Positions 51,396 to 59,767 of a stretch of DNA of 64,000 nt are shown here, piece after piece. The notes under the pieces were generated by a model. It made no database searches. It saw only the letters and a list, made by a program, of their open reading frames with translations, and had not been told where the DNA came from. The position numbers and the translations under genes are program-made. Where the stretch lies: positions 2,746,001 through 2,810,000 of the forward strand of contig NZ_CP089924.1 in the NCBI RefSeq assembly GCF_021284765.1, in the 5' to 3' direction. The DNA is from Lysobacter sp. 5GHs7-4 (GTDB lineage Bacteria > Pseudomonadota > Gammaproteobacteria > Xanthomonadales > Xanthomonadaceae). The first letter of the stretch is position 1; every line of letters begins with the position of its first letter.

Positions 51396-52781
51396 ATGAC
51401 ACGCAAAGGGATGCTTCGCTACACGCTGTTGGTCGGTATTTCCTGCGCCGCGGGCGCGGTTTGCGCGGCGGAAATGTCGTCCGCGCCGGTGACCGCCCGG
51501 CCTATGGCCAGCGCCCTGGGCGGCGCCGATTTCGCCACCGGCGGCAAGGTCCGCGCGCAACGCGCGGTCGACCTGGGTCTGCCCGATGCGGCCAGCCTGG
51601 CCGCCGTGCGCACGCGCCGCGCCGACCAATACAAGCACGGCCAGCCGCTGGAAATCGGCTTCGCCCGCAACGTGGCGCGCAGCAAGGTCGACCTGACCTC
51701 GCTGGACTGGGAGGCCCTGCCCGACGGTTCGCACGGCGCCCGCTTCACCTTGTCCTCGACCCACGCCGTCGCCCTGCGCGCCGGCTTGCTCCTGCGTTCG
51801 GCGCGCAAGTCCGGCGGCGATCCGTCGGCGGTGACCCTGCGCTTCGCCGGCAACGACGGCCGCGTGTTCACCGACAGCGGCCGCAGCTACAGCGGCGACG
51901 AGGCCGGCTGGTCGCCGACCGTGGCCGGCGACACCCTGACCGTGGAAATCGTGCTCGCCCCCGGCCAGCGCCCGGACGCCTTCAACCTGAGCGTGCCGCA
52001 GCTCTCGCACCTGGACGTGGACCCGGCTTCGAACACCCGCGACCTGTCCAAGGCCAGCGGCATCGGCGCCAGCGGCGCCTGCGAGAAGGACATCGTCTGT
52101 CGCGTCAATCCCACCGCCGGCTTCCTGGCCGCGAGCAAGGCCGTGGCGCGCATGGTCTACACGGCCAAGGGCAAGTCCTACCTGTGCACCGGCACCCTGC
52201 TCAACAACAACAACTCGCCCAAGCGCCAGCTGTTCTGGACCGCCGCGCACTGCATCAGCACCCAGAAGGTCGCGGACACCTTGCAGACCTACTGGTTCTT
52301 CGACGCCACCGCCTGCAACAACGACACCGCCAACCCCGGCGCGGTCACCCTGACCGGCGGCGCCTACCTGCGCCACGCCAACACCACGCGCGACACCTCG
52401 CTGCTGGAACTCAAGACCGCGCCGCCGACCGGTGCGCACTACGCGGCCTGGAACAGCAGCGCCATCGCCACCAACGGCACCGCGATCGAGGGCATTCACC
52501 ACCCCGCGGGCGATCTGAAGAAGTACTCGCTGGGTTCGGTGACCAGCCTGTCCTACACGCTGGACGGCAAGTCGCCGCTGACCCGCGTGGTTTGGAACAC
52601 CGGCGTCACCGAGGGCGGCTCCTCGGGCTCGGCGCTGTTCACCATCGCCGGCTCGGGCGACTACCAGCTGCGCGGCGGCCTCTACGGCGGAACCTCGTTC
52701 TGCTCGGCGCCCAGCGATCCGGACGGCTACTCGCAGCTCAGCGGCGTGTGGTCCAGCATCTCGTCCTACTTCGGTCCCTGA
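51396..52781 (+). CDS. Secreted trypsin-fold serine protease, lysyl-endopeptidase-like
   Basis: The 461-residue preproprotein has a signal peptide (about 1-24), a propeptide (25-224) and a protease domain whose mature end probably begins GASGACEKDIVC. The catalytic triad is His285 (WTAAHC), Asp333 (TRDTSLLEL) and Ser410 (EGGSSGSALF). The Cys pattern and IEGIHHPAGDLKKYS resemble Lysobacter and Achromobacter Lys-C enzymes. It lacks a long C-terminal extension. Lys specificity is inferred from family likeness only. Such enzymes support predation and nutrient supply and are often under DSF/Clp control. Confidence 0.88.
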   Translation: MTRKGMLRYTLLVGISCAAGAVCAAEMSSAPVTARPMASALGGADFATGGKVRAQRAVDLGLPDAASLAAVRTRRADQYKHGQPLEIGFARNVARSKVDLTSLDWEALPDGSHGARFTLSSTHAVALRAGLLLRSARKSGGDPSAVTLRFAGNDGRVFTDSGRSYSGDEAGWSPTVAGDTLTVEIVLAPGQRPDAFNLSVPQLSHLDVDPASNTRDLSKASGIGASGACEKDIVCRVNPTAGFLAASKAVARMVYTAKGKSYLCTGTLLNNNNSPKRQLFWTAAHCISTQKVADTLQTYWFFDATACNNDTANPGAVTLTGGAYLRHANTTRDTSLLELKTAPPTGAHYAAWNSSAIATNGTAIEGIHHPAGDLKKYSLGSVTSLSYTLDGKSPLTRVVWNTGVTEGGSSGSALFTIAGSGDYQLRGGLYGGTSFCSAPSDPDGYSQLSGVWSSISSYFGP

Positions 52782-52802
52782 TCCGCGGCCTGCGCCACCC
52801 CG

Positions 52803-52834
52803 CAGCCCCTCCCGCTGTCATGCGGGAGGGGCTG
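52803..52834. terminator. Bidirectional hairpin between protease and reductase genes
   Basis: A perfect 13-bp stem CAGCCCCTCCCGC / GCGGGAGGGGCTG with loop TGTCAT lies in the 60-nt gap between the convergent genes. Confidence 0.75.
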
Positions 52835-52841
52835 TCTCCGT

Positions 52842-54677
52842 TCAGATCTTGAAATCGTCGAACGCGACCTGCTGGTCGGGCACGCCCAGTTTGCGCAACA
52901 GTTGCCGCGTCGCCGCCAGCATGGCCGGCGGGCCACAGACGTAGAACTCGCACGCCGCCACATCCGCATGCCGGCTGAGCAGATGCGCGTGCGCGGCCTC
53001 GTGCACCAGGCCCTGAGCCAGGCCGTCGCCCTGCCCGGCCTCCTCCGACAACACCAGGTGCCAGCTGAAGTTTTCGTGCGTCCGCGCCAGCCCGGCCATC
53101 TCCGCCGCATAGGGCGCGTCGCGCAGCGTGCGTGCGCCGTACCAGTAGTGGATGCGCTCGCGCGCGCCGCGGTCGAGCCGCGCGTGGATCATCGCCCGCA
53201 GCGGCGCCATGCCCGCCCCGCCGCCGATGAACACCTTTTCGCGCTCGCCCGGCTTGACCGCGAAATCGCCGAACGCACCGCTGTAACGGACCGTGTCGCC
53301 GGCTTTGAGCGAGTACAGGTAGGTCGAGCCCTTGCCGAAGCTCGCGCGTTTCTTGTGGTGCGCGCCCGGACTGAAGCGCGCCAGCAAGGTCAGGCGCCCA
53401 TCGGCCTTGTCGACCGGCAACGCCAGCGAGTACGAACGGCGCACCGCGTCCTTGTTGTGCAAGGCCTGCGGCAGCTCGAGCGCGGCCCAGTCGTCGCGGT
53501 GGTGGTCGGGGTAGACGACATCGTCCCGCTGCAGGCGGTAGTCCGGCACATGCACCTGCAGGTAGGCGCCGGGCTGGAACTCCGGCCCCGGCGGCTGCTC
53601 GGGCCGCAATACGATCTCGCGCAGGAACGGGGCCACCGCCGTGACCGACTCGACCGTGGCCTCACGCTGCGTCCACAGGCCCGCGCCGCCCGCCACTTCG
53701 ACCTGCAGGTCGCCGTCCAGCGCCAGGTTGCAGGCCAGGCGATGGCCGCTGCGCAGACGGCTTTCGTCGAGATGGGCGCGGTCGGCGCTGGTCGGCGCCG
53801 GTGCCGCGCCGCGCACCCGCACCTCGCACAGGCCGCAGCTCTGTCCGCCGCCGCAGTTCGACGGCAGTTGCAGGCCGTTGCGCGCCATCGCCAGATACAC
53901 CGTGTCGCCTCGGTGCGATTCCAGGGAGCGCAGCTTGTCGCCGGCGTTGTCGAACACCGTCAAGGCGCGCGACGGCCGCCAGCGCGCAGGCACGAACTCG
54001 TCCAGGCGGAAGCTCGCGATCAGCAGCCACACCCCGGACAGCGCGATCCACAGTCCGCCGGCCGCGGCCATGATCACCAGCGGATTGTTGAAGTCCTGGC
54101 GTCCGGTGTAATCCATGATGTGCAACATCCAGAAGATGTCGAACAGACGCCAGCGGTCGTTGCGGCGCTCCAGGATGCGGCCGTCCTGCGCCGACAGGTA
54201 CAACGTGGTGCCGTCGCCGTCGTCGAAATCCACGCGCCAGAACGGGCCCGCGTGCCCGCGCACTTCGAGCGTGGCGTCCTGCATCCACTGCGGCGTCGCG
54301 GGACGTCCATCGCCCACGTAGTCCGCCGCGGCCAGGGCGCCGGCCAAGACGGCGTCGATCTTCAGCGCTCGTCCGTCGCGCGCGTCGAGCAGCCAGACGC
54401 TGTCCTTGTGGCTGAGGCGATAGACCGGGCGTTCCTGCAACCAGGCCGCCTCCACGGCCTGCACCGGCTTGCCGGCGCGGGCCAGCAGTTGCGCGGGCGT
54501 CAGGGTGCCCTGCGGCCAGGCGCGCACGGTCTGCGCGGCGTGCGCGCGATGACGATGCCCCTGGACGGTTTCGTGATCGAGCACGCTCATCACCAGGCCG
54601 CTCGCGGTCCACAGCACGAACTGCAACGCGACGATCAGGCCCACCCATTTGTGCAGCGTTCTCATCCAGGGCGTCAT
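52842..54677 (-). CDS. PepSY membrane protein fused to 2Fe-2S ferredoxin and NqrF-like flavoreductase
   Basis: The 611-residue fusion has a PepSY-TM part (helices about 5-25 and 205-225; FWRVDFDDGDGTTLYLSAQDG and LFDIFWMLHIMDYTG). The ferredoxin domain (about 245-330) has CGGGQSCGLC in the CX5CX2C spacing of NqrF and a fourth Cys in RLACNLAL. The FAD/NAD domain (about 335-611) has RRSYSLALP and FIGGGAGMAPLRAMIHARL. It should pass electrons from NAD(P)H through FAD and 2Fe-2S to a periplasmic acceptor, probably metal chelates. It overlaps the preceding PepSY gene by 4 nt (ATGA). Confidence 0.87.
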   Translation of the reverse strand: MTPWMRTLHKWVGLIVALQFVLWTASGLVMSVLDHETVQGHRHRAHAAQTVRAWPQGTLTPAQLLARAGKPVQAVEAAWLQERPVYRLSHKDSVWLLDARDGRALKIDAVLAGALAAADYVGDGRPATPQWMQDATLEVRGHAGPFWRVDFDDGDGTTLYLSAQDGRILERRNDRWRLFDIFWMLHIMDYTGRQDFNNPLVIMAAAGGLWIALSGVWLLIASFRLDEFVPARWRPSRALTVFDNAGDKLRSLESHRGDTVYLAMARNGLQLPSNCGGGQSCGLCEVRVRGAAPAPTSADRAHLDESRLRSGHRLACNLALDGDLQVEVAGGAGLWTQREATVESVTAVAPFLREIVLRPEQPPGPEFQPGAYLQVHVPDYRLQRDDVVYPDHHRDDWAALELPQALHNKDAVRRSYSLALPVDKADGRLTLLARFSPGAHHKKRASFGKGSTYLYSLKAGDTVRYSGAFGDFAVKPGEREKVFIGGGAGMAPLRAMIHARLDRGARERIHYWYGARTLRDAPYAAEMAGLARTHENFSWHLVLSEEAGQGDGLAQGLVHEAAHAHLLSRHADVAACEFYVCGPPAMLAATRQLLRKLGVPDQQVAFDDFKI

Positions 54678-55366
54678 GCGGGGCGCCTCTTGCTGAAGCT
54701 GTACACCAGCAGCCAGACACCGCTGAGCGCGAACACCAGGCCCAGCCCGGACGCGACGCGCAGCAGGGTGTTGTTGACGTCGCTGCGCTCCTCGTAATCC
54801 ATGATGTGGAACATCCACAGGAAGTCGAACCAGCGCCACAGGTCGTGGCGCTTGGCCAGCAGCTCGCCGGTCTGCGGCGACAGGTACAGCGCGGTCTCGT
54901 TGTCGTCGGCGAACGCGACGCGCCACATCGGCACCGGCCGGGTTTTGACTTCGCCCGGCGCCTCACGCAGCAGTTGCACCGACGCGATCGGTGCCTCGTC
55001 CTGATAGAGCGACATCGCCAGCGCGCGCGCGCTCGCCTCGTTCAAGGGGCTGAGCGGATCGCCGCTGCGCGCATCGACCAGGCTTACGTTTCCGCCTTGG
55101 CGCAGTTCATAGACCTCGCGGTCCATGAAACGCTTGAGCCGGAAGGCGGTCAGTCCGGGATAGCGTTCGCGCAAGGTATCGGGCGCGACGAACGCGGCCG
55201 ATGCGGACAGCGGTTTGGCGCGGGTATGCGCCAGATGATCGCCGTGGATGATGTCGATCGAAATGGACGTCATGTACAGGCCACTGATCATCCACAGCAA
55301 GGCCTGGACGCCGATCACCAGGGCGATCCATTTGTGGGCGCGGCGCGCCCAGAAGGCAGGTTTCAT
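54674..55366 (-). CDS. PepSY-domain membrane protein
   Basis: The 230-residue protein has an N-terminal helix (KWIALVIGVQALLWMISGLYMTS, about 12-34) and a C-terminal helix (about 200-222), with a periplasmic PepSY region between them that ends WRVAFADDNETALYLSPQTG. It is a paralogue of the N-terminal half of the next gene, as both contain LWMFHIMDYEER or its equivalent. It may pair with it in the membrane. The ATG at 55366 is supported by the family N-terminus MKPAFWARRAHKW. Confidence 0.85.
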   Translation of the reverse strand: MKPAFWARRAHKWIALVIGVQALLWMISGLYMTSISIDIIHGDHLAHTRAKPLSASAAFVAPDTLRERYPGLTAFRLKRFMDREVYELRQGGNVSLVDARSGDPLSPLNEASARALAMSLYQDEAPIASVQLLREAPGEVKTRPVPMWRVAFADDNETALYLSPQTGELLAKRHDLWRWFDFLWMFHIMDYEERSDVNNTLLRVASGLGLVFALSGVWLLVYSFSKRRPA

Positions 55367-55444
55367 AGCTTCACCACTCTCGATTCGTGCGCATATCGGC
55401 GATGCCGCGGTCCCGCCGGCGACCACCGGCGGGCCCGCTGCGCA

Positions 55445-58174
55445 TCACCAGCGGTAGGTGGCTTTGAGGTTCCAACGCCGGCCCAGCAGGTCGTAGGTCA
55501 TGGTGTCGGTGTTGGCGTCGGTCCAGCTTTGGATGAAGGGCGGCGACTTGTCGAACAGGTTGTCGATGCCCACCGACAGATCGAAGGCCTCGCTGAACGC
55601 GTACTTGGCCTGGACGTTGTGGTAGCTCACGCTGGGCGCGCGGTCGCCGATGTCGCCGCGCGCGGCGTTGATGTCGTCGGCCGAACCGATGTATTGCACG
55701 CTGTACGAGCCTGACCACGGACCGCGCGCCAGGGTCAGCGAACCGAACCAGCGCCACTGCGTGTAGCTGCCGCGGCCGCCGGTGATCTTGCCGGCGTAAC
55801 GGATCTCGTCGGCGCCGAGGAACGGACGCACGTCGTAGTTCTTCAGATACGACAAGTCCCAGTTCAAGCTTGCGTCCCAACCGGCCAGTTCGAACTGATA
55901 CAGCAGGCCCAGGTCCAGGCCCGAGACGCGCTCGCTGGCGGCATTGACCGGCTGGGCCGAAAGGAAATCGATCTCGCCGGTCAGCGGGTTGCGGGTGAAG
56001 TTGGCGCTGCTGCAGAACGGATGGCTCAGGCCCGGCGTGTTGTAGCAGACCGCGAGCTTGGTCGACCCGTCGATGCGCTGGATCGCATGGTCGATCTTGA
56101 TGTTGTAGTAGTCCAGGGTCAGGGTCAGGTCGGGCGCGAAGCTCGGCGTCCAGACGGCGCCGACGGTCAGGGTTTCGGCGTCCTCCGGCTGTAGCTCGGC
56201 GTTGCCGCCGACCGTGGTCAGGACCGAATTGCCCAGTTGGGTGTAGCCCACCGGCACGCCCGCGGCCTGGCAGTTCTGATAGATCACCGACGAAGCCGGC
56301 TTGCTGCTCCAGCCGCCGCAGGGATCGGTGGTGGTCAGGTTGCCTTCGGACACGCCGCCGAAAAGTTCGGGCACGTTGGGGATGCGGAACGCGGTCGCGT
56401 AGTTGGCGCGCAGCTTTAAGGAAGGCACCACCTGCCAGTCCAGACCGACTTTGTAGTTGGTGTCTGCGCCGAACAGGTCGTAGTCGGAGTAGCGCACCGC
56501 GGCGTTGAGCGTCAACGCATCGGCCAAGGCCTTACCCTGCAGCAGCGGCACGGCGATTTCGGCGAACACTTCCTTGGCGGTGTACTCGCCGGCGATGCGC
56601 TGCTGCTGGTTGGTGTTGGCGATGCCCAGCACGGTCAGCGGATCGGGATCGCGCCAGCCGCGTTCCTTGCGCACCTCCACGCCGGTCGCCAGGCCGACCC
56701 AGCCGGCCGGCAGCTCGAACAGCTGGCCGCTGACGTTGGCGGTGAAGCTCTTCTGCTCGTTGCCGCCGCTGTCGCGGGTGGTGAACATGATGTAGTCCAG
56801 CACCTGCTGGGTGACGTCGCCGTAGCCCAGGTAGTCGGCGCAGGGAATCGCCGCGCCGGGCGCGTTGCTGCACACGGCGGTGTTCAAGGTCTGATCGACG
56901 CGGTCCAGGTTGGCGACCTTGTCGGACCCGTCGATGCCGGTGTTGCGGCCCCAGTTCAGCGCCGCCGACCAGTCCCAGCCGACGCCGAACTTGCCGTCCA
57001 GGCCGAGCACCACGCGGAAGGTATCGGTTTCCTGATAGAACTCGCGCGCGCCGGCTTCCTGCAGACGGCGACGCTGCAGCAGCAGGTTCTGCCCGGTCGG
57101 GTTGGTGGGATGGTTGGCGGCGATGTTGATCGGCCGGTACTGGCCGATCGCGCCCGGCGTGGCCAGCTGATTGGACTGACGGTTGGTGTACATCAGCTCG
57201 GTGAACAAGCGCAGGTCGTCGTTGAGGTTCAAGTTGCCGAAGCTGCTGAAACTCAGGCGCTTGATCGGGTTGACCGCGTTGAGATACGGGTTGCCGTTGT
57301 AGTTGTGCTTGGCCGAATAGGTCTCGTAGAAATCGCCGTCGCCGTTCGGGTCCTGGTTGAAGTTGACTCGGCGCCCGTCGGCGAGCACGGCGCGGCCGCC
57401 GATGGTGGTCGAGCTGCCCTCGCACACCAGCCGGCCGTCGGACTCGCCCAAGCCGCAGGGCGCGCGGTCGGCCATGTTGACCGTGCCGCCTTCGGCGTAG
57501 TTGATCGCGGCCATGATCGAACCGCGCTCGCCGCTCATGCCCCAGGCCAGATCGACCGCGGTTTCGTCGCCGTCGCCCTGGAAGGTCTGGCCGTAGCGCA
57601 CGGACGCCTCGACGCCGTCGAACTTCTTCTTGGTGATGATGTTGACCACGCCGGCGACCGCGTCGGCGCCGTAGATCGCCGATGCGCCGTCCTTGAGCAC
57701 CTCGACCCGCTCGATCAACGCGATCGGAATCACGTTGAGGTCGACCGAGCTGTTGGCGCCGGTACCGCCATTGACGATGCGGCGGCCGTTCAACAGCACC
57801 AGCGTGCGGTTGATGCCCAGACCGCGCAGGTTGACCTGGGTGGTGCCGTAGCCGTTGTCGGCCCAGTAGGCGTTGGTCTGGTTGCCGGCGAATCCCGCGG
57901 CGGCGGGCAGGCGTTGCAACAGCGTGTCCACCGAAATCGCGCCGGAGCGCTGGATCGCTTCGCGGTCGATCACGGTGACCGGGCCGACGCCGGAAATCTG
58001 CGCGCGTTTGATGTGGCTGCCGGTGACGGTCACCGTGTCGATGGTGGTCGCGTCTTGCGCGGCGGCGTCCACCGCGGTGTCCGACGCGGCGGCTTGTGCG
58101 TGGGCGGCATGGCTGGCGCCGGCGATCAGCACCAGGCCGATCGCCGAGGCGAGATAGTTGCGCTTGCGGTACAT
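55445..58174 (-). CDS. TonB-dependent outer-membrane receptor
   Basis: The 909-residue protein has a signal peptide (about 1-28), a TonB-box-like DTVTVTGSHIKR, a plug domain (about 45-170; VNLRGLGINRTLVLLNGRR and DGASAIYGADAVAGVVNI) and a 22-strand barrel ending in RRWNLKATYRW with terminal Trp. A GGGGAG site supports the ATG at 58174. There is no N-terminal signalling domain. It heads a minus-strand run with two PepSY proteins, so the cargo is probably a metal chelate; the exact ligand is not predictable. Confidence 0.93.
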   Translation of the reverse strand: MYRKRNYLASAIGLVLIAGASHAAHAQAAASDTAVDAAAQDATTIDTVTVTGSHIKRAQISGVGPVTVIDREAIQRSGAISVDTLLQRLPAAAGFAGNQTNAYWADNGYGTTQVNLRGLGINRTLVLLNGRRIVNGGTGANSSVDLNVIPIALIERVEVLKDGASAIYGADAVAGVVNIITKKKFDGVEASVRYGQTFQGDGDETAVDLAWGMSGERGSIMAAINYAEGGTVNMADRAPCGLGESDGRLVCEGSSTTIGGRAVLADGRRVNFNQDPNGDGDFYETYSAKHNYNGNPYLNAVNPIKRLSFSSFGNLNLNDDLRLFTELMYTNRQSNQLATPGAIGQYRPINIAANHPTNPTGQNLLLQRRRLQEAGAREFYQETDTFRVVLGLDGKFGVGWDWSAALNWGRNTGIDGSDKVANLDRVDQTLNTAVCSNAPGAAIPCADYLGYGDVTQQVLDYIMFTTRDSGGNEQKSFTANVSGQLFELPAGWVGLATGVEVRKERGWRDPDPLTVLGIANTNQQQRIAGEYTAKEVFAEIAVPLLQGKALADALTLNAAVRYSDYDLFGADTNYKVGLDWQVVPSLKLRANYATAFRIPNVPELFGGVSEGNLTTTDPCGGWSSKPASSVIYQNCQAAGVPVGYTQLGNSVLTTVGGNAELQPEDAETLTVGAVWTPSFAPDLTLTLDYYNIKIDHAIQRIDGSTKLAVCYNTPGLSHPFCSSANFTRNPLTGEIDFLSAQPVNAASERVSGLDLGLLYQFELAGWDASLNWDLSYLKNYDVRPFLGADEIRYAGKITGGRGSYTQWRWFGSLTLARGPWSGSYSVQYIGSADDINAARGDIGDRAPSVSYHNVQAKYAFSEAFDLSVGIDNLFDKSPPFIQSWTDANTDTMTYDLLGRRWNLKATYRW

Positions 58175-58294
58175 GAAAACTCCCCGAACGGTTTGTGATC
58201 TGGTTTCGAGCGCCCGCAGTTCGGCCACGCACGCAAGCGCACGCGGAACGAAGTCAGGGACGACGGGGACCACCACGCAGGTGGTCGGACCGGA

Positions 58295-58681
58295 TCAGAC
58301 GATCGGAGGTCGGAATACGCCGGTGGCGACGGCGGGAACGAAGCGCGCCGACGCCAAGGCCCGCGGCTGCACGGCTAGCCGATGCTGCGCGGCGAACGGC
58401 ACGCCATGCGCGGCGGCCACGACCGGGAACGCACAGGCGCAGCAACCCGAGCCGGTGCCGCAGTCGCAATCGCGGTGCGGCGCGCGGCCTTGCTCGTCGT
58501 GCGGACGGTCTTCCTCGCAATCCGCATCGGCGACGAGCGCGCCGTCGGCAGCGACAAGGCGGGTTGCGGCGGCAACGGCGTCCTGCGCGGCCATGGCGCT
58601 GGAGCTCCACAGCGACAGCGTCCCCTCGAGGCAGAACGCCACGATCAACAGGCAACGCAGCAATGTGCCGTAGGTGAACAT
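58295..58681 (-). CDS. CopL-like / DUF2946-type Cys-rich metal-binding protein
   Basis: The 128-residue protein has a signal peptide (MFTYGTLLRCLLIVAFCLEG, up to AMAAQ), a Cys/His cluster HRDCDCGTGSGCCACAF and the C-terminal FRPPIV that recalls CopL proteins of Xanthomonas, which sit upstream of copper genes. The ATG at 58681 is favoured because it starts the signal peptide. It precedes the TonB receptor by 120 nt and is probably the first gene of that operon. Copper or iron sensing is inference. Confidence 0.68.
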   Translation of the reverse strand: MFTYGTLLRCLLIVAFCLEGTLSLWSSSAMAAQDAVAAATRLVAADGALVADADCEEDRPHDEQGRAPHRDCDCGTGSGCCACAFPVVAAAHGVPFAAQHRLAVQPRALASARFVPAVATGVFRPPIV

Positions 58682-58685
58682 AAAA

Positions 58686-58699
58686 CTTGCCGTGGCAAG
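58686..58699. promoter_or_regulatory. Palindrome CTTGCC-GT-GGCAAG upstream of the CopL-like gene
   Basis: A perfect 6-bp inverted repeat with a 2-nt centre ends 5 nt before the ATG. A repressor binding here would block transcription or translation start. The owner of the site is unknown. Confidence 0.45.
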
Positions 58700-58868
58700 A
58701 GCGCTACGATGAGATAACACGGCCAAAAAGCGCATGTCAACCGTGCACGAAACCGCACGCCGCTCTTGCCCTCGCGTCCGTGATAGTGCGTTAGCACGCA
58801 TGGCGCAGCTGAATCCGCGGACTCGACAACACCGATGCGCCGCGGCCGCGACAACGGCTGTTGCCGCC

Positions 58869-59672
58869 CTAGCCCGCGCCCGGCCCCGCGATGCCGGCCG
58901 CGATCGCCGCGCGCAAGGGATTGGCCGGGTCCGACAGCAACTTCACCGTCAACGCCAGGCAGATCACCACCAGCACCGGACGCACCGCGCGCGCGCCGAA
59001 GCGCATCGCCGCGTGCGCGCCGAGCTGGCCGCCGGCGACGCTGGCCACGGCCATGCACAGCCCGAGCAGCCACAGCACGTGGCCGCCGGCGATCATCACC
59101 GCCAACGCGGCCAGATTGCTGGCGAGGTTGAAGAACTTGGTCTGCGCGGTCGCGCGCACCACGCCCAAGCCGCCCAGCGCGACCAGCACGGTGGCCATGA
59201 ACGAGCCGGTGCCGGGGCCGAAGAAGCCGTCGTAGGCGCCGATCAGCGCGATCAGCGCCGCCAGCGCGTAGGGGCCGATGCGCTGGTGGCTGTCTTGATC
59301 GCTCATGCGCGGCGCCAGCAGGAAATACACCGCCATCGCGATCAGCAGCAACGGAATCACGCCGCTGAGGAAGGACGGGTCCAGGCGCTGCAGCAGCCAG
59401 GCGCCGCCGGCCGAGCCCAGGAACGCGCCCAGCGCCGGCAAGGCGTAGCGACGGAAATCGATATGACCCTTGCGCGCGAACGCGAGCACCGCGCTGGACG
59501 TGCCGACCGCGCTTTGCAGCTTGTTGGTGGCGATGGCCGCCACCGGCGGGATGCCCACCGCCATCAGCGCCGGAATCGTCAGCAAACCGCCGCCGCCGGC
59601 GAGCGCATCGATGGCGCCGGCGACGAAGGCCACGGCCATCAGGAAGGCGATGACCTCGAACGAGAACTCCAT
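58869..59672 (-). CDS. TSUP-family (TauE/SafE) membrane permease
   Basis: The 267-residue protein has eight hydrophobic segments and the duplicated TSUP motif: GAIDALAGGGGLLTIPAL near 20-37 and YDGFFGPGTGSFM near 150. The family exports or imports sulfur-containing anions or organic acids. The ATG at 59672 is preferred over a TTG one codon earlier. It lies between the metal operon and recJ and may be transcribed alone. Confidence 0.9.
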   Translation of the reverse strand: MEFSFEVIAFLMAVAFVAGAIDALAGGGGLLTIPALMAVGIPPVAAIATNKLQSAVGTSSAVLAFARKGHIDFRRYALPALGAFLGSAGGAWLLQRLDPSFLSGVIPLLLIAMAVYFLLAPRMSDQDSHQRIGPYALAALIALIGAYDGFFGPGTGSFMATVLVALGGLGVVRATAQTKFFNLASNLAALAVMIAGGHVLWLLGLCMAVASVAGGQLGAHAAMRFGARAVRPVLVVICLALTVKLLSDPANPLRAAIAAGIAGPGAG

Positions 59673-59767
59673 CAACGGTCGGCCTGTGTGGGAGAGCGCT
59701 CATTGTCGGCGCCAGTGCGCGCAATTGGAACGCGGGCGCCCGCCGTCGCGGCCTGCGGGCAGGCGCG

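Noticed and set aside
48217..51399. 1060-residue plus-strand frame opposite the VIT protein
   Set aside because: It is a shadow frame without domains; the minus frame shows VIT, VWA, TPR and DUF2135 features.
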